A stretch of 64,000 nucleotides of DNA from CAILQE01 sp036745415 (GTDB taxonomy: Bacteria > Patescibacteriota > Saccharimonadia > Saccharimonadales > UBA4665), in NCBI GenBank assembly GCA_036745415.1, contig DAIOGF010000001.1, positions 124,001 through 188,000 of the forward strand. The letters run 5' to 3'. Positions 33,198 through 41,861 of the stretch are shown here, one piece after another; the stretch's first letter is position 1, and each line of letters opens with the position of its first letter. Position numbers and translations under genes: made by a program. The notes under the pieces were generated by a model. It was not told the DNA's origin, did no database searches, and was given only the letters and a program-made list of their open reading frames with translations.

Positions 33198-33929
33198 CTA
33201 TGGATTAGAAGCTAAAGTGTAAACAATTGTTGTCTGATATGATCCAGAGGCCTGTGCTGCGTTAACATATATTCCATAAAATACTGTCGTATATGTGGTA
33301 TTAACTGGTGCGGACGAAGAACTAATTATCTGAAGATTAGAGTATGTTGGCATTCCAGCTAAATTATAACTAACGCTTAGAGCCGCACATCCATTATTGC
33401 CATACGTTCCGGTGGTTTGAGTTGTTTGGGGGGTCGCATTAGAGATGGGAAAAGTAGATCCGAAGTTTACGCCGCTTGCAGTACCACCAATTAGACTTGT
33501 AGGGTTAGGGTTTACGCTGTAGCCCCATGTATTAACAGTACCAGTTGTCTGAGGTCCAGCAACCCCCTTATTAGCAACCGTACTTAATGATGGAAGATTC
33601 TGAGCACCAGTTGTTAGCGCACTGGAAGTATTAGACGCATCGGAAATATATAATGTATAACCAGATGCATTATTTGCATAGAAGGATAGGTTATCGTAAG
33701 TAAAACATTGAACACCAGCACTGTTAGGAACTGCATTAATGGTTAAGCTGCTAGAGTTAGATAGATATAGCACTGAACTTAAATTTGCCGTAAGAACCGT
33801 GGATGAACTTGATGTAATTATAGATGCGTAACTTATCCCGCTAGCTCCAACAAGTAAGGTGAAAACACAAGTTATAGCTAAAGATATATATCTAAGTAAA
33901 CTTTTTAAAGATATATATCTTGTAGCCAT
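33198..33929 (-). CDS. Secreted WxL-like domain protein (C)
   Basis: 243 residues: signal peptide (about 14-36) and one domain with the locus pattern: SSTVLTANLSSVLYLSNSSSLTI, YANNASGYTLYISDASN, VNTWGYSVNPN, TTVFYGIYVNAAQASGSYQTTIVYTLASN. The last strand (S-Y-Q-T-T-I-V-Y-T-L) mirrors the distal strand of WxL domains, in which a Trp stands where Tyr is here. It lies directly after the membrane-anchored DUF916-like protein. Confidence 0.75.
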   Translation of the reverse strand: MATRYISLKSLLRYISLAITCVFTLLVGASGISYASIITSSSSTVLTANLSSVLYLSNSSSLTINAVPNSAGVQCFTYDNLSFYANNASGYTLYISDASNTSSALTTGAQNLPSLSTVANKGVAGPQTTGTVNTWGYSVNPNPTSLIGGTASGVNFGSTFPISNATPQTTQTTGTYGNNGCAALSVSYNLAGMPTYSNLQIISSSSAPVNTTYTTVFYGIYVNAAQASGSYQTTIVYTLASNP

Positions 33930-33943
33930 ATTAATTTATTTTA

Positions 33944-34960
33944 TTATTTTTTCTTTCTTGGTGCGGATTTCTTAGCTGGAGCCTTTTTAAATACTTTCTT
34001 TGTGGTAGTTTTCTTCGTTGCGTTCTTAACAGTTACTTTTGAAAGTACGTTTGAAACTCTTGAACCATTAGACTTCTTTGGGGAGAAGTAGATCTTAACA
34101 ACAAACCATAAGATTATTAGGAACACTAGCAAAGCTAGTACTAATCGAACAAAACTAGACATTACAAGAACATACTGAGTGGGAAGATTAACAGTTTGAC
34201 CCAGGAAATTAGCAGTACCAGATATTCTAAATAATCCAAATGATGGAGTCTTATTCCAAACAACTGGCATTTTTCTAATTGTCTGTGGAAGTATTTCGTG
34301 TTGTGAAGTATAGGTTAGTCTGGTACTACCGAATATATCTTTAACTACGGCGTTGATGGTTGTCTGGAAGTGAACAGCGCCAGTATTTTGAACTCTAAGA
34401 TTAGCTGTTAAATCAGGTCTCTGAAGGAAACTAGCATTCCATGAAAGGAAATTTCCAGCAGTCTTAACAGGACCGTTTACAGTAAGATATGCCACTGAGC
34501 CTAATCTATCGTGAATTACTACGCCGTTAACATTGGCTTTGTTCTGTGTTTCTACGAAAACAGTCGCATAGTGTCCGCCTGCTAATGCATTAGAAGGAAC
34601 ATTAATAAAGTAAGGAATATTTACTGTCTGGTTAGGATCTATATGATAAGTGCTTGAAGGAAATGAAAACCAAGTAGATACATCTTCAGCTCCAGGAATC
34701 TTATTGAAGTTTTGCTTATAGTCTTCACCCGTAACACTGAAAGGTGTTGCGTAAATCTTAATATCATATGATGATGATCCTGGATTAATAACTTGAAGAT
34801 TTTCGGCTTGAGAAGCACCCTTATCAAAAGATTGAATAATAGCAGTTGGTGTTATTTCAAGCTGCTGATTAGCGCTCGCCGCACCAGCATGCGATAGAAG
34901 CCCTATTGGCATTAGAGCCGATGTTATTGCTAAACTTAATTTTTTGTAATTTATTTTCAT
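33944..34960 (-). CDS. DUF916/WxL-interacting-like membrane-anchored protein
   Basis: 338 residues: signal peptide (ending SHAGAASA), a first beta domain starting LEITPTAIIQSFDKG, with IPYFINVPSNALAGGHYATVFVE, a second domain (GNFLSWNASF to GTANFLGQ), one membrane helix (about 277-299) and a Lys-rich cytoplasmic tail (VKNATKKTTTKKVFKKAPAK). This order of two beta domains, helix, basic tail matches the WxL-interacting proteins of Gram-positive WxL loci. It is the only anchored member among secreted neighbours. GGGGAA before the ATG gives a good ribosome-binding site. Confidence 0.75.
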   Translation of the reverse strand: MKINYKKLSLAITSALMPIGLLSHAGAASANQQLEITPTAIIQSFDKGASQAENLQVINPGSSSYDIKIYATPFSVTGEDYKQNFNKIPGAEDVSTWFSFPSSTYHIDPNQTVNIPYFINVPSNALAGGHYATVFVETQNKANVNGVVIHDRLGSVAYLTVNGPVKTAGNFLSWNASFLQRPDLTANLRVQNTGAVHFQTTINAVVKDIFGSTRLTYTSQHEILPQTIRKMPVVWNKTPSFGLFRISGTANFLGQTVNLPTQYVLVMSSFVRLVLALLVFLIILWFVVKIYFSPKKSNGSRVSNVLSKVTVKNATKKTTTKKVFKKAPAKKSAPRKKK

Positions 34961-34989
34961 TTGATTCCCCTACCCCTTTAATTAACTTA

Positions 34990-35802
34990 TTAATTTGTTG
35001 TTGCTGTATATATCACCGTTGCCGAATAACTAGATCCCTGCGTACCATTTCCTGATGGCTGATTAGCGTTGGCAGATACTGCGTAATTTACAAGGAAGCT
35101 TGTTAGAGCATTGGTGGAACTAGAAATATTATAGAAAGTATATGGAGAAGCTGAAGTTGGTACCGCATACCAAGTGTTATTTGTACCACTAGAAAGTAGA
35201 GAGTTCTGGCTTCCCGTTGAGGTTGCTGATGTAACTGGACAGTTTCCAGTTGGCGAAGTTGTTGTTCCATTCAAGAAGTTACCTGAGTTACCACCGGTTG
35301 TTGTTCCCGTTGCAATAGGACCATAAGGAGTTGTAGTTTTACAGACTTCAAATCCCCAATGTCCTGAAGTATTCGTTGTACAGGCTGAGTTATACGCTCC
35401 AGTCCCGAGTGGACTTAAACTTCCGGAAGTGGTGTTAGCTCCAGCTGCAGATGGCGCCGGACAGATTACGTTAGTACCATTACTAAGTTTGTTGTCTGTA
35501 CCATTTGTTGCATAAATAGACAGGGCAAAGCCAGTTACATCATTAGTTGTAACATTAATTACGTCTGCTGCATAAGATATGTTTCCGGCAGCCGTAGGAG
35601 TAACGTTCAAAATAATACTGTTAGTGTTGCTTATGGCAATAATTGGATTAACGTTGACAGTAATAACCGTTGAAGCTGAAGATGTACATCCTACAGATGC
35701 GGTACATGCAGCTCCCGCAATACCCATATTAGTTAGTCCTAGTATAGTAAGACTTATGAGACCTACTAGCGTACGTTTTATAGTTTTAAGTTGAATGTTC
35801 AT
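34990..35802 (-). CDS. Secreted WxL-like domain protein (A), first of locus
   Basis: 270 residues: signal peptide (about 9-31, ending GAAC), then the shared domain: STVITVNVNPIIAISNTNSIIL, VINVTTNDVTGFALSIYAT, HWGFEVCKT and the end GTQGSSYSATVIYTATTN. A long Ser/Thr/Gly/Asn insertion in the middle holds several Cys residues (pairs near 32/39 and 118/137). About 40 nt of leader with AAGGG precede the ATG, and TATAAT lies further up. It is probably first in the 35.8-31.2 kb transcript. Confidence 0.75.
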   Translation of the reverse strand: MNIQLKTIKRTLVGLISLTILGLTNMGIAGAACTASVGCTSSASTVITVNVNPIIAISNTNSIILNVTPTAAGNISYAADVINVTTNDVTGFALSIYATNGTDNKLSNGTNVICPAPSAAGANTTSGSLSPLGTGAYNSACTTNTSGHWGFEVCKTTTPYGPIATGTTTGGNSGNFLNGTTTSPTGNCPVTSATSTGSQNSLLSSGTNNTWYAVPTSASPYTFYNISSSTNALTSFLVNYAVSANANQPSGNGTQGSSYSATVIYTATTN

Positions 35803-35985
35803 TTTTTTGATTTACCCTTATTTTGTAAATTGTATTTATTATAATACTTATACTTATATATTATATTTAATCAGGTAAAAATCAGATGTCAATATTATAT
35901 TTAAAAATATCATTAACTATACAAGTGTAGAATAGAATACAACCTAAATATATTTTGTATTGTTATAAAATGAAAAGAGATGAAA

Positions 35986-37632
35986 ATGAATAGTTCTGAA
36001 ATTATCGTTAAAACACTAGAGGGTGCCGGAGTCGAATATATTTTTGGACTTCCAGGCGAAGAAAACCTTAGCTTACTTGATGAAATAAGAAAATCTAGCA
36101 TTAAATTCATAACTACTAGAGACGAACAAACTGCTACATTTATGGCCGCAACAATAGGAAGGCTGACGGGAAAATTAGGCGTCGCACTCTCAACGCTTGG
36201 TCCAGGTGCAACTAATTTAGTGACTGGAGTAGCTTATGCACAACTAGGTGGAATGCCCCTTTTAGTAATCACTGGACAAAAACCTCTGAAGAAAAGCAAG
36301 CAAGGCAAATTTCAGATAATTGACGTTGTTGGAATGATGAAGCCTATTACAAAGTATGCATATTCTATTGAAAGTGCCGACAAGGCTCCTACTGCAATAA
36401 TTGAAGCTATTCGTCACGCCGAGTTAGAAAGACCTGGCGCCGTACATATCGAACTAGCAGAAGATGTGGCATTAGAGGAAACAGATAATAAGATTTTTAA
36501 TTACTCAAAAATTAGAAGACCCGATCCAGATGATAAGAGCCTGGTAAATTTAGTTGATGCTATAGATAATGCTAAAAAACCTTTATTAATAATAGGAGCA
36601 GGAGCTAACCGTAAACTAATTACAAAGCAACTCAATAACTTTATATCTAAAACCAACATTCCTTTCGTATCCACCCAGATGGGCAAGGGAGTAGCAGATG
36701 AATCCTCAGACTTATTTATAGGAACAACAGCACTTAGCGATGGAGATCTTGTGCATAAAGCCATAGAGCTTAGTGACTTATTAATTATGGTTGGTCACGA
36801 CACTATAGAAAAACCCCCTGTCATAAATACACATTCAACTAAAGTAATTCATCTTAATTTCTACCCCGCTGAAATAGATGAAGTATATTCACCAGATCTA
36901 GAAATTATTGGAGATGTATCCTATGCCTTATGGCATGCAAGTGAAAAGGTTAAGTCTATAAATAGAGATTATTCAGATATCTTTAGGATTAAAAAGCTAA
37001 TAGATAATCAATTAGAAAAATCTAAAGAAGATAGTAGCTTCCCTATTGCTCCAAGTAGATTTGTTTATGAACTTAGAGATATGATGCCAAAAGATTCAAT
37101 TCTATCTCTGGATAATGGAATGTATAAATTATGGATCTCCAGAAATTACAAAGTTTACACCCCTAATTCACTGCTCCTAGATAATGCGCTCGCAACCATG
37201 GGAGCGGGATTTCCTGCGGGAATGGCAGCAAAATTAATCAACCCAGATAAAAAAGTTGTAGTAGTTGCTGGTGACGGCGGTTTTATGATGAACCTAGCCG
37301 ATCTAGAAACAGCAAAACGACTTAACCTTGATTTAGTTATAGTGGTACTTAATGATCAAGGGTATGGCATGATTAAGTGGAAGCAGGATGGCATGAATCT
37401 AGAAGACTATGCATTAGATTTTACAAATCCAGATTTTGTAAAACTTGCTGAAAGTTTTGGAGCTATAGGACATAGAATTAAATCCATCGATAATTTTAGA
37501 GAAGTATTTATGGAGGCAATCAATTCTAAGGGCGTGCATATTATTGATCTACCTATCGACTACTCATACAATAAATTATTAAATAAATCAGAATTAGAAA
37601 AAACAATAAGTGAATTAATGAAAGGTGAATAA
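35986..37632 (+). CDS. Acetolactate synthase-like ThDP enzyme
   Basis: Thiamine-diphosphate enzyme that condenses two pyruvates to acetolactate, or a close relative. 548 residues from ATG 35986, which has AGAG 6 nt upstream; ATG 35980 is possible. The three ThDP-family domains are visible: IFGLPGEENLSLLDEI with catalytic-type Glu in RDEQTATF, STLGPGATNLVTGVA, QIIDVVGMMKPITKYA, and the pyrophosphate/Mg site VVAGDGGFMMN followed by LNDQGYGMIKW. No regulatory small subunit or reductoisomerase is present, so a catabolic (AlsS-like) role is more likely than branched-chain synthesis. It ends 2 nt before an aldehyde dehydrogenase. Confidence 0.85.
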   Translation: MNSSEIIVKTLEGAGVEYIFGLPGEENLSLLDEIRKSSIKFITTRDEQTATFMAATIGRLTGKLGVALSTLGPGATNLVTGVAYAQLGGMPLLVITGQKPLKKSKQGKFQIIDVVGMMKPITKYAYSIESADKAPTAIIEAIRHAELERPGAVHIELAEDVALEETDNKIFNYSKIRRPDPDDKSLVNLVDAIDNAKKPLLIIGAGANRKLITKQLNNFISKTNIPFVSTQMGKGVADESSDLFIGTTALSDGDLVHKAIELSDLLIMVGHDTIEKPPVINTHSTKVIHLNFYPAEIDEVYSPDLEIIGDVSYALWHASEKVKSINRDYSDIFRIKKLIDNQLEKSKEDSSFPIAPSRFVYELRDMMPKDSILSLDNGMYKLWISRNYKVYTPNSLLLDNALATMGAGFPAGMAAKLINPDKKVVVVAGDGGFMMNLADLETAKRLNLDLVIVVLNDQGYGMIKWKQDGMNLEDYALDFTNPDFVKLAESFGAIGHRIKSIDNFREVFMEAINSKGVHIIDLPIDYSYNKLLNKSELEKTISELMKGE

Positions 37633-37634
37633 AT

Positions 37635-39002
37635 ATGAAACTAACTTCAATAAACCCAGCAACCCTAGAGGTAATTAGCGACATAGAGTCACTAACATCA
37701 GAACAAATATCTACGAAAATAGATGCCGCCCACAAAGCATATCTGTCTTGGAGAAAAACTTCATTCGAAGAGCGAAAAGCATTAATGAAGAAACTAGCTA
37801 ATCTACTTAGGGAACAAAAGCATGAAATAGGTTTAGTTATGTCAAAAGAAGTTGGTAAAACTGTTGCAGCTGCTGAGGCAGAAGTAGAAAAAAGTGCTAG
37901 AGGATGTGACTACTATGCAGATAATGCAGAAAAATTCCTCGGAGCTTATGACGTTGAAATGGAAAATGGAAGAGGAATGGTAAGGTTCGACCCAATCGGA
38001 GTAGTTCTTGCTGTCATGCCATGGAACTTCCCATTCTGGCAGGTATTTAGATTTGTAGCTCCGGCATTAATGGCTGGCAATAGTGCGGTATTAAAACACG
38101 CCTCCAATGTTCAACTTAGTGCCATGGAAATTGAAAGAGTAATTCGTGAGGCTGGATTCCCTGAAGAATTGTTCTTCAATCTTTCAATAGGATCACCTCA
38201 AGTTGAAGAAGTTATCATGAATCCTAATATTAGAGCGGTGACTTTAACTGGAAGTGAATACGCAGGAAGTCAAGTTGCAATGCAAGCCGGAAGAGAAATT
38301 AAGAAAACCGTAATGGAACTAGGTGGAAGTGATCCATATATAGTTCTTGAGGATGCTGATCTAGAAAAAGCTGTTAATACTGCAGTAAACGGAAGATTGC
38401 AAAACAATGCAGGACAAAGTTGCGTAGCCTCGAAGAGATTCTTAATTCATTCTTCTTTGAAAGATGAATTTCTTAAAAAACTTGTTGTTGAAGTAGAAAA
38501 AATTAAAATAGGAGACCCACTTGACCCTGCTACTGAATTAGGTCCACTTGTTAACGAGCAGATGGTAAAAACAGTTGAAGATCAGGTTAATAAATCTGTT
38601 GCCGAAGGCGCCAAGCTTCTAACTGGTGGAAAACGTGGAGAAATGAAAGGATGCTATTACCTTCCTACGGTAATTGATGTTAACTCTCCAGAAGATACTG
38701 TATTCAAGGAAGAGGTATTTGCTCCAGTATGGTCAGTTATAGGTTTTGATACATTTGAAGAGGCTATAAATATAGCGAACTCAAGTGATTATGGTCTTGG
38801 TGCGGTAATAATGTCAGAAGACATAAATAAGGCTTTAGATATTGCTAAAGACATAGACTCTGGAAGCGTATTTATTAATAACTTTGTATCATCAGATCCT
38901 AGACTGCCATTTGGTGGGGTAAAGAAATCTGGATATGGTCGGGAATTATCTGAATTCGGAATTAGAGAATTCGTTAATATAAAATCTATATTAATTAAAT
39001 AA
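37635..39002 (+). CDS. NAD(P)-dependent aldehyde dehydrogenase (GabD-like)
   Basis: Oxidises an aldehyde to its acid. 455 residues, class 3-4 ALDH size. The N-terminal EAEVEKSARGCDYYA, the cofactor segment MPWNFPFWQVFRFVAPALMAGN, TLTGSEYAGSQVA, catalytic Glu in MELGGSDPYIV and catalytic Cys in NNAGQSCVASKRF are all present. The closest pattern is succinate-semialdehyde dehydrogenase. Coupled 2 nt after the ThDP enzyme; the physiological aldehyde is not evident. Confidence 0.93.
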   Translation: MKLTSINPATLEVISDIESLTSEQISTKIDAAHKAYLSWRKTSFEERKALMKKLANLLREQKHEIGLVMSKEVGKTVAAAEAEVEKSARGCDYYADNAEKFLGAYDVEMENGRGMVRFDPIGVVLAVMPWNFPFWQVFRFVAPALMAGNSAVLKHASNVQLSAMEIERVIREAGFPEELFFNLSIGSPQVEEVIMNPNIRAVTLTGSEYAGSQVAMQAGREIKKTVMELGGSDPYIVLEDADLEKAVNTAVNGRLQNNAGQSCVASKRFLIHSSLKDEFLKKLVVEVEKIKIGDPLDPATELGPLVNEQMVKTVEDQVNKSVAEGAKLLTGGKRGEMKGCYYLPTVIDVNSPEDTVFKEEVFAPVWSVIGFDTFEEAINIANSSDYGLGAVIMSEDINKALDIAKDIDSGSVFINNFVSSDPRLPFGGVKKSGYGRELSEFGIREFVNIKSILIK

Positions 39003-39119
39003 TATTTAAATAAATTCGAATTGTTTTACATTTAGTGTTTGTAATTGGTTTTTAGTATGCCCGAAAATTATGCTTATGATATGATATAAAGAGAAAATAT
39101 AAGAGGGCAATAATAAGTC

Positions 39120-39602
39120 GTGGCCGTTACAAATAACGCATATCAAGGTGTTACAGTAGATACTACCAAATATCCTTCCACTGGATTTCCGGTGAGACTT
39201 CCTTCTATTGGGGGCGATTCGGGTAGCTGGGGATATATTTTAAACAACCTACTAGCCACCTCTCTTACGGTTTATAATTCTTCAGGTCCAGCTGGTGCGG
39301 GTCAAGGATTTCTTTCCAATGTTTATGTAGTTACTTCAGCCACTTACACTCCCGCTCTGTATCCAGGAGAATTGATTTTAGCAAATACTAGCAGTAACGC
39401 TATAACCGTAACTTTGCCAGATGCTACGAAAACCCTAAATTTTTATACCGTAAAAAAAACAGACTCCTCCACCAATATAGTTACCGTAAACACCACTTCA
39501 TCGCAGACCATAGATGGCGTCGGCTCAACTAGTGTAACAATTCCAATTTCACAAATGAGCCTAACTTTTGCCAGTGATGGATCTAATTGGAATATAATAT
39601 AA
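39120..39602 (+). CDS. Phage-tail-fibre-like structural protein
   Basis: 160 residues without signal peptide. The N-terminal GGDSGSWGYILNNLL matches a motif common at the start of phage tail-fibre and tail-tip proteins, and the C-terminal part (TVTLPDATKTLNFYTVKKTDSS to FASDGSNWNII) matches the trimeric-fibre end pattern VTLVSDGTNWxI. The start is a GTG at 39120, after AAGAGGG about 12 nt upstream. It opens a gene run with a sulfotransferase and several other tail-like genes but no capsid or terminase. Confidence 0.65.
   Translation: MAVTNNAYQGVTVDTTKYPSTGFPVRLPSIGGDSGSWGYILNNLLATSLTVYNSSGPAGAGQGFLSNVYVVTSATYTPALYPGELILANTSSNAITVTLPDATKTLNFYTVKKTDSSTNIVTVNTTSSQTIDGVGSTSVTIPISQMSLTFASDGSNWNII
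39593..39598 (+). promoter_or_regulatory. Leaderless-type -10 box before the sulfotransferase
   Basis: TATAAT lies inside the last codons of the tail-like gene and 7 nt before the ATG at 39606. No Shine-Dalgarno is visible. Confidence 0.4.
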
Positions 39603-39605
39603 AGA

Positions 39606-40286
39606 ATGTACGATAGCTTTTATTTTATACACATACCAAAAAATAGCGGAAGATCATTTTCCTACATAATCAAGAACATGCAGCTGATTGATGACGAGAT
39701 TGAAGTTATTAATGCCAAGTATCCAATGCACGCCGGATGGACTCCTATAGCAGAAAAAATGTACTTAATGACCACGTGGAGAGAGCCCGCTTCAAGAACA
39801 GTAAGTCACTTCATTCACAGCAAAGGAATATTGGAAAAAATGCCAAGCAAAGAAGAATTATTTAAGTGGGTAGAAGAAAACAAGAAAGTTATGTCAGATT
39901 ATCAATCAAGGAATATTTTATTTGAATCAAAGGATTTTCTTAATTTAGAAAAAAAGGGACTTTTCCCGGAAGAAGATCTTCTTTTCATGGCTCCAGTCAT
40001 GGATAGAACTAAGGTCTGGGAAAGAATAAACAAAATTAATCTAATACTTAAATGGGACTCGGGATCAACTTGGAATTTCGATATCATTGGCAAAAAACTT
40101 GCAGACGATTTGTGGCTAAGAGAAAAATGGTCAGATAAAATTGGGTCATCACCCCTAATTACATCTAATAAATTTTCAAAGGAATTATATAAAAGTCTTA
40201 ATAAATCCGAAATAGATTTATTGAATAAAATTAGTCCTCTAGATTATGAAATCTATAATTCTGATATATTTTGGAAAGAAATATAA
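39606..40286 (+). CDS. Sulfotransferase-family protein
   Basis: 226 residues with the two PAPS-binding marks of the Sulfotransfer_2-type fold: FIHIPKNSGRSF at residues 7-18 (5'-phosphosulfate loop; canonical IPKTGGTS) and TTWREPASRTVSHFIHS near 58 (3'-phosphate motif; canonical REPxxRxxSxY/F). The rest is helical and charged. It would transfer a sulfo group from PAPS to a glycan or protein. The gene is embedded in a phage-tail-like cassette, and no PAPS synthesis gene is in the window. The ATG is 3 nt past the preceding stop. Confidence 0.65.
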   Translation: MYDSFYFIHIPKNSGRSFSYIIKNMQLIDDEIEVINAKYPMHAGWTPIAEKMYLMTTWREPASRTVSHFIHSKGILEKMPSKEELFKWVEENKKVMSDYQSRNILFESKDFLNLEKKGLFPEEDLLFMAPVMDRTKVWERINKINLILKWDSGSTWNFDIIGKKLADDLWLREKWSDKIGSSPLITSNKFSKELYKSLNKSEIDLLNKISPLDYEIYNSDIFWKEI

Positions 40287-40320
40287 TTCTTAAGTATTTA
40301 TGGTAATCTTGTAAATTGTA

Positions 40321-40326
40321 TATAAT
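40321..40326 (+). promoter_or_regulatory. Leaderless-type -10 box
   Basis: TATAAT 7 nt before the ATG at 40334, with a TG four bases before it. Confidence 0.55.
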
Positions 40327-40333
40327 ATTCTAA

Positions 40334-40816
40334 ATGGCATACGTACCGCTTCAACCAACCAATTCCACAGCACCTGCTGCAGCAAACGAGCAAGGTCTTA
40401 TAGCCGCTACTGCGCTTCCAACTGCCGTATCTAACGGTTATCTTGTAGGAGCGATGGGTGACAAATTTGGTAGAAAAGTAACTATTTCACAAGCTCCAAG
40501 AGATTTAATTAAAGCTGTTAGTACGATTATTACTTCATCGACGTCAGCAACAAGTATTACTAACGCTGGTGGAACTGGAGTTTATTGTGATATGGCTGAA
40601 ATTTGGTTTACAAACACATCAACTACATCAATTCTAGTAACCGTTTCAGATGGGGGAGCTGGGACCTTCTATTTTTATGTACCAGCCGGCGACATGAGAG
40701 GGGCAGCCCTTCAAGTTCCCCTTCCACAAACTACAACCAATGCAGCCTGGACGGCCACTTGCTCCGCTGCTATAACTTCACTTTATGTAACAGCTATATA
40801 TATAACTAACAAATAG
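40334..40816 (+). CDS. Virion-like structural protein of tail cassette
   Basis: 160 residues with no signal peptide, rich in Ser, Thr, Ala and Gly. The N-terminal AYVPLQPTNSTAPAAANEQ and a conserved-looking middle (KAVSTIITSSTSATSITN, YFYVPAGDMRGAALQVPLP) recall small decoration or neck-type proteins that recur in virus structural clusters. No family is recognised with certainty. The -10 box is 7 nt before its ATG. The next gene's Shine-Dalgarno AGGAG (40815-40819) overlaps its stop codon. Confidence 0.55.
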   Translation: MAYVPLQPTNSTAPAAANEQGLIAATALPTAVSNGYLVGAMGDKFGRKVTISQAPRDLIKAVSTIITSSTSATSITNAGGTGVYCDMAEIWFTNTSTTSILVTVSDGGAGTFYFYVPAGDMRGAALQVPLPQTTTNAAWTATCSAAITSLYVTAIYITNK

Positions 40817-40825
40817 GAGTATATT

Positions 40826-40996
40826 ATGGATAATAAAAGACCTAATGCTGTAAATCCCATTGTCGGTTTAGCTAATGGCACACTAATAAATGATGAAATT
40901 GTTGTATACGAATTCGATGAAAATGGCGAATATATCGGCTGGCACAAAGAGGCTGCAAAAATAACTAAACCTCAAAATACAACGGGGGATAATTAA
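40826..40996 (+). CDS. Small acidic protein of tail cassette (56 aa)
   Basis: A 56-residue ORF beginning MDNKRPNAVNPIVG, with VVYEFDENGEYIGWHKE in the middle. AGGAG at 40815-40819 stands 6 nt before its ATG, and its TAA shares a base with the next ATG (TAATG), so it is translated as part of the operon. The acidic, Trp-containing short form recalls small tail-assembly helper proteins, but it is not recognised. No signal peptide. Confidence 0.7.
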   Translation: MDNKRPNAVNPIVGLANGTLINDEIVVYEFDENGEYIGWHKEAAKITKPQNTTGDN

Positions 40997-41490
40997 TGGC
41001 GACTACTGTAACATTTACTGAATATAATGGCTCTGGAGCTACGGCTACTGCCAACAGAACTGAGATGAACTTAAAAGCTATCGACGATAGCACTACCAAC
41101 TATTTAATTTCGCCAGTTTTGGCAGGTCAAAATAGCTATACAAAATATCAGGCCCCAGTTCATTCAGGAACTTACACTTCTCTATCGAATGGTAGATTCT
41201 ATATCAGCGGCAATACTCCCGGTACCGGCCAGACGATTACTGGCAGCGTAGTAACATCTTATACTACTCCGACAACTAGCACATCGGGTGATTCAGCAAT
41301 GAATACTGGTCTAGGAATATCTACCAACTATACCAATGGAACAAATCCTTTTGCTACTGGTACTGCAACATATTCAACTGGCGGAACTGTATATGCCAAC
41401 GCACTTAGGCTTCAACTTCAAACTGCCACATCTGCACCTCCTGGACCCAACACATCTCAAACCATAACTTATGCCTGGACTGAAAATTAA
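40996..41490 (+). CDS. Virion-like structural protein of tail cassette
   Basis: 164 residues, no signal peptide. The N-terminal TEYNGSGATATANRTEMNLKAIDDSTTNY followed by SPVLAGQNSYTKYQ is the pattern of a phage tail or decoration protein (N-x-K-x-x-D-D-x-x-T-x-Y ... A-G-x-N-S). The rest is a Thr/Ser/Gly-rich beta region ending TITYAWTEN. It is translationally coupled to the 56-residue ORF by TAATG. Confidence 0.6.
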   Translation: MATTVTFTEYNGSGATATANRTEMNLKAIDDSTTNYLISPVLAGQNSYTKYQAPVHSGTYTSLSNGRFYISGNTPGTGQTITGSVVTSYTTPTTSTSGDSAMNTGLGISTNYTNGTNPFATGTATYSTGGTVYANALRLQLQTATSAPPGPNTSQTITYAWTEN

Positions 41491-41510
41491 TCAGGAGGAG
41501 GAGTGAAGAT

Positions 41511-41861
41511 ATGTTAGAAGCAGAATTTGAAGATGGATTCATTTTAAATCAGTTGGAGCGCGACGATAGATCTCTTTTTGAAAAAAAACGAAATACCTTT
41601 TATGACATTATCAATAAATTATGTGAAAAAGAACACGGAAAAATGATACGTTTTTCAATATTTGTAAATGGAAAACGTAAAGATATTGACTGGAAATCAG
41701 TACCCACTAATTCGATGCCTATTCTTAATAAAGATTATGAAGTTGTTATAAATAACAATGGTGAAGTTAAAGATAGGCAACTCGTTAGAATTAACTTTGG
41801 ATATGAATATTTTGATAAGAAACAAAATAAATTAATTAAGAGAATTGAGACCATTCAATGA
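41511..41861 (+). CDS. Hypothetical protein of tail cassette
   Basis: 116 residues, soluble, charged. Contains FILNQLERDDRSLFEKKRN, then IRFSIFVNGKRKDIDWKSVPT and ending IETIQ. Not recognised. AGGAGGAGGAG before the ATG is one of the strongest ribosome-binding sites in the window, so it is probably well expressed. Its stop overlaps the start of the glycine-rich adhesin gene by 4 nt (ATGA). Confidence 0.65.
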   Translation: MLEAEFEDGFILNQLERDDRSLFEKKRNTFYDIINKLCEKEHGKMIRFSIFVNGKRKDIDWKSVPTNSMPILNKDYEVVINNNGEVKDRQLVRINFGYEYFDKKQNKLIKRIETIQ

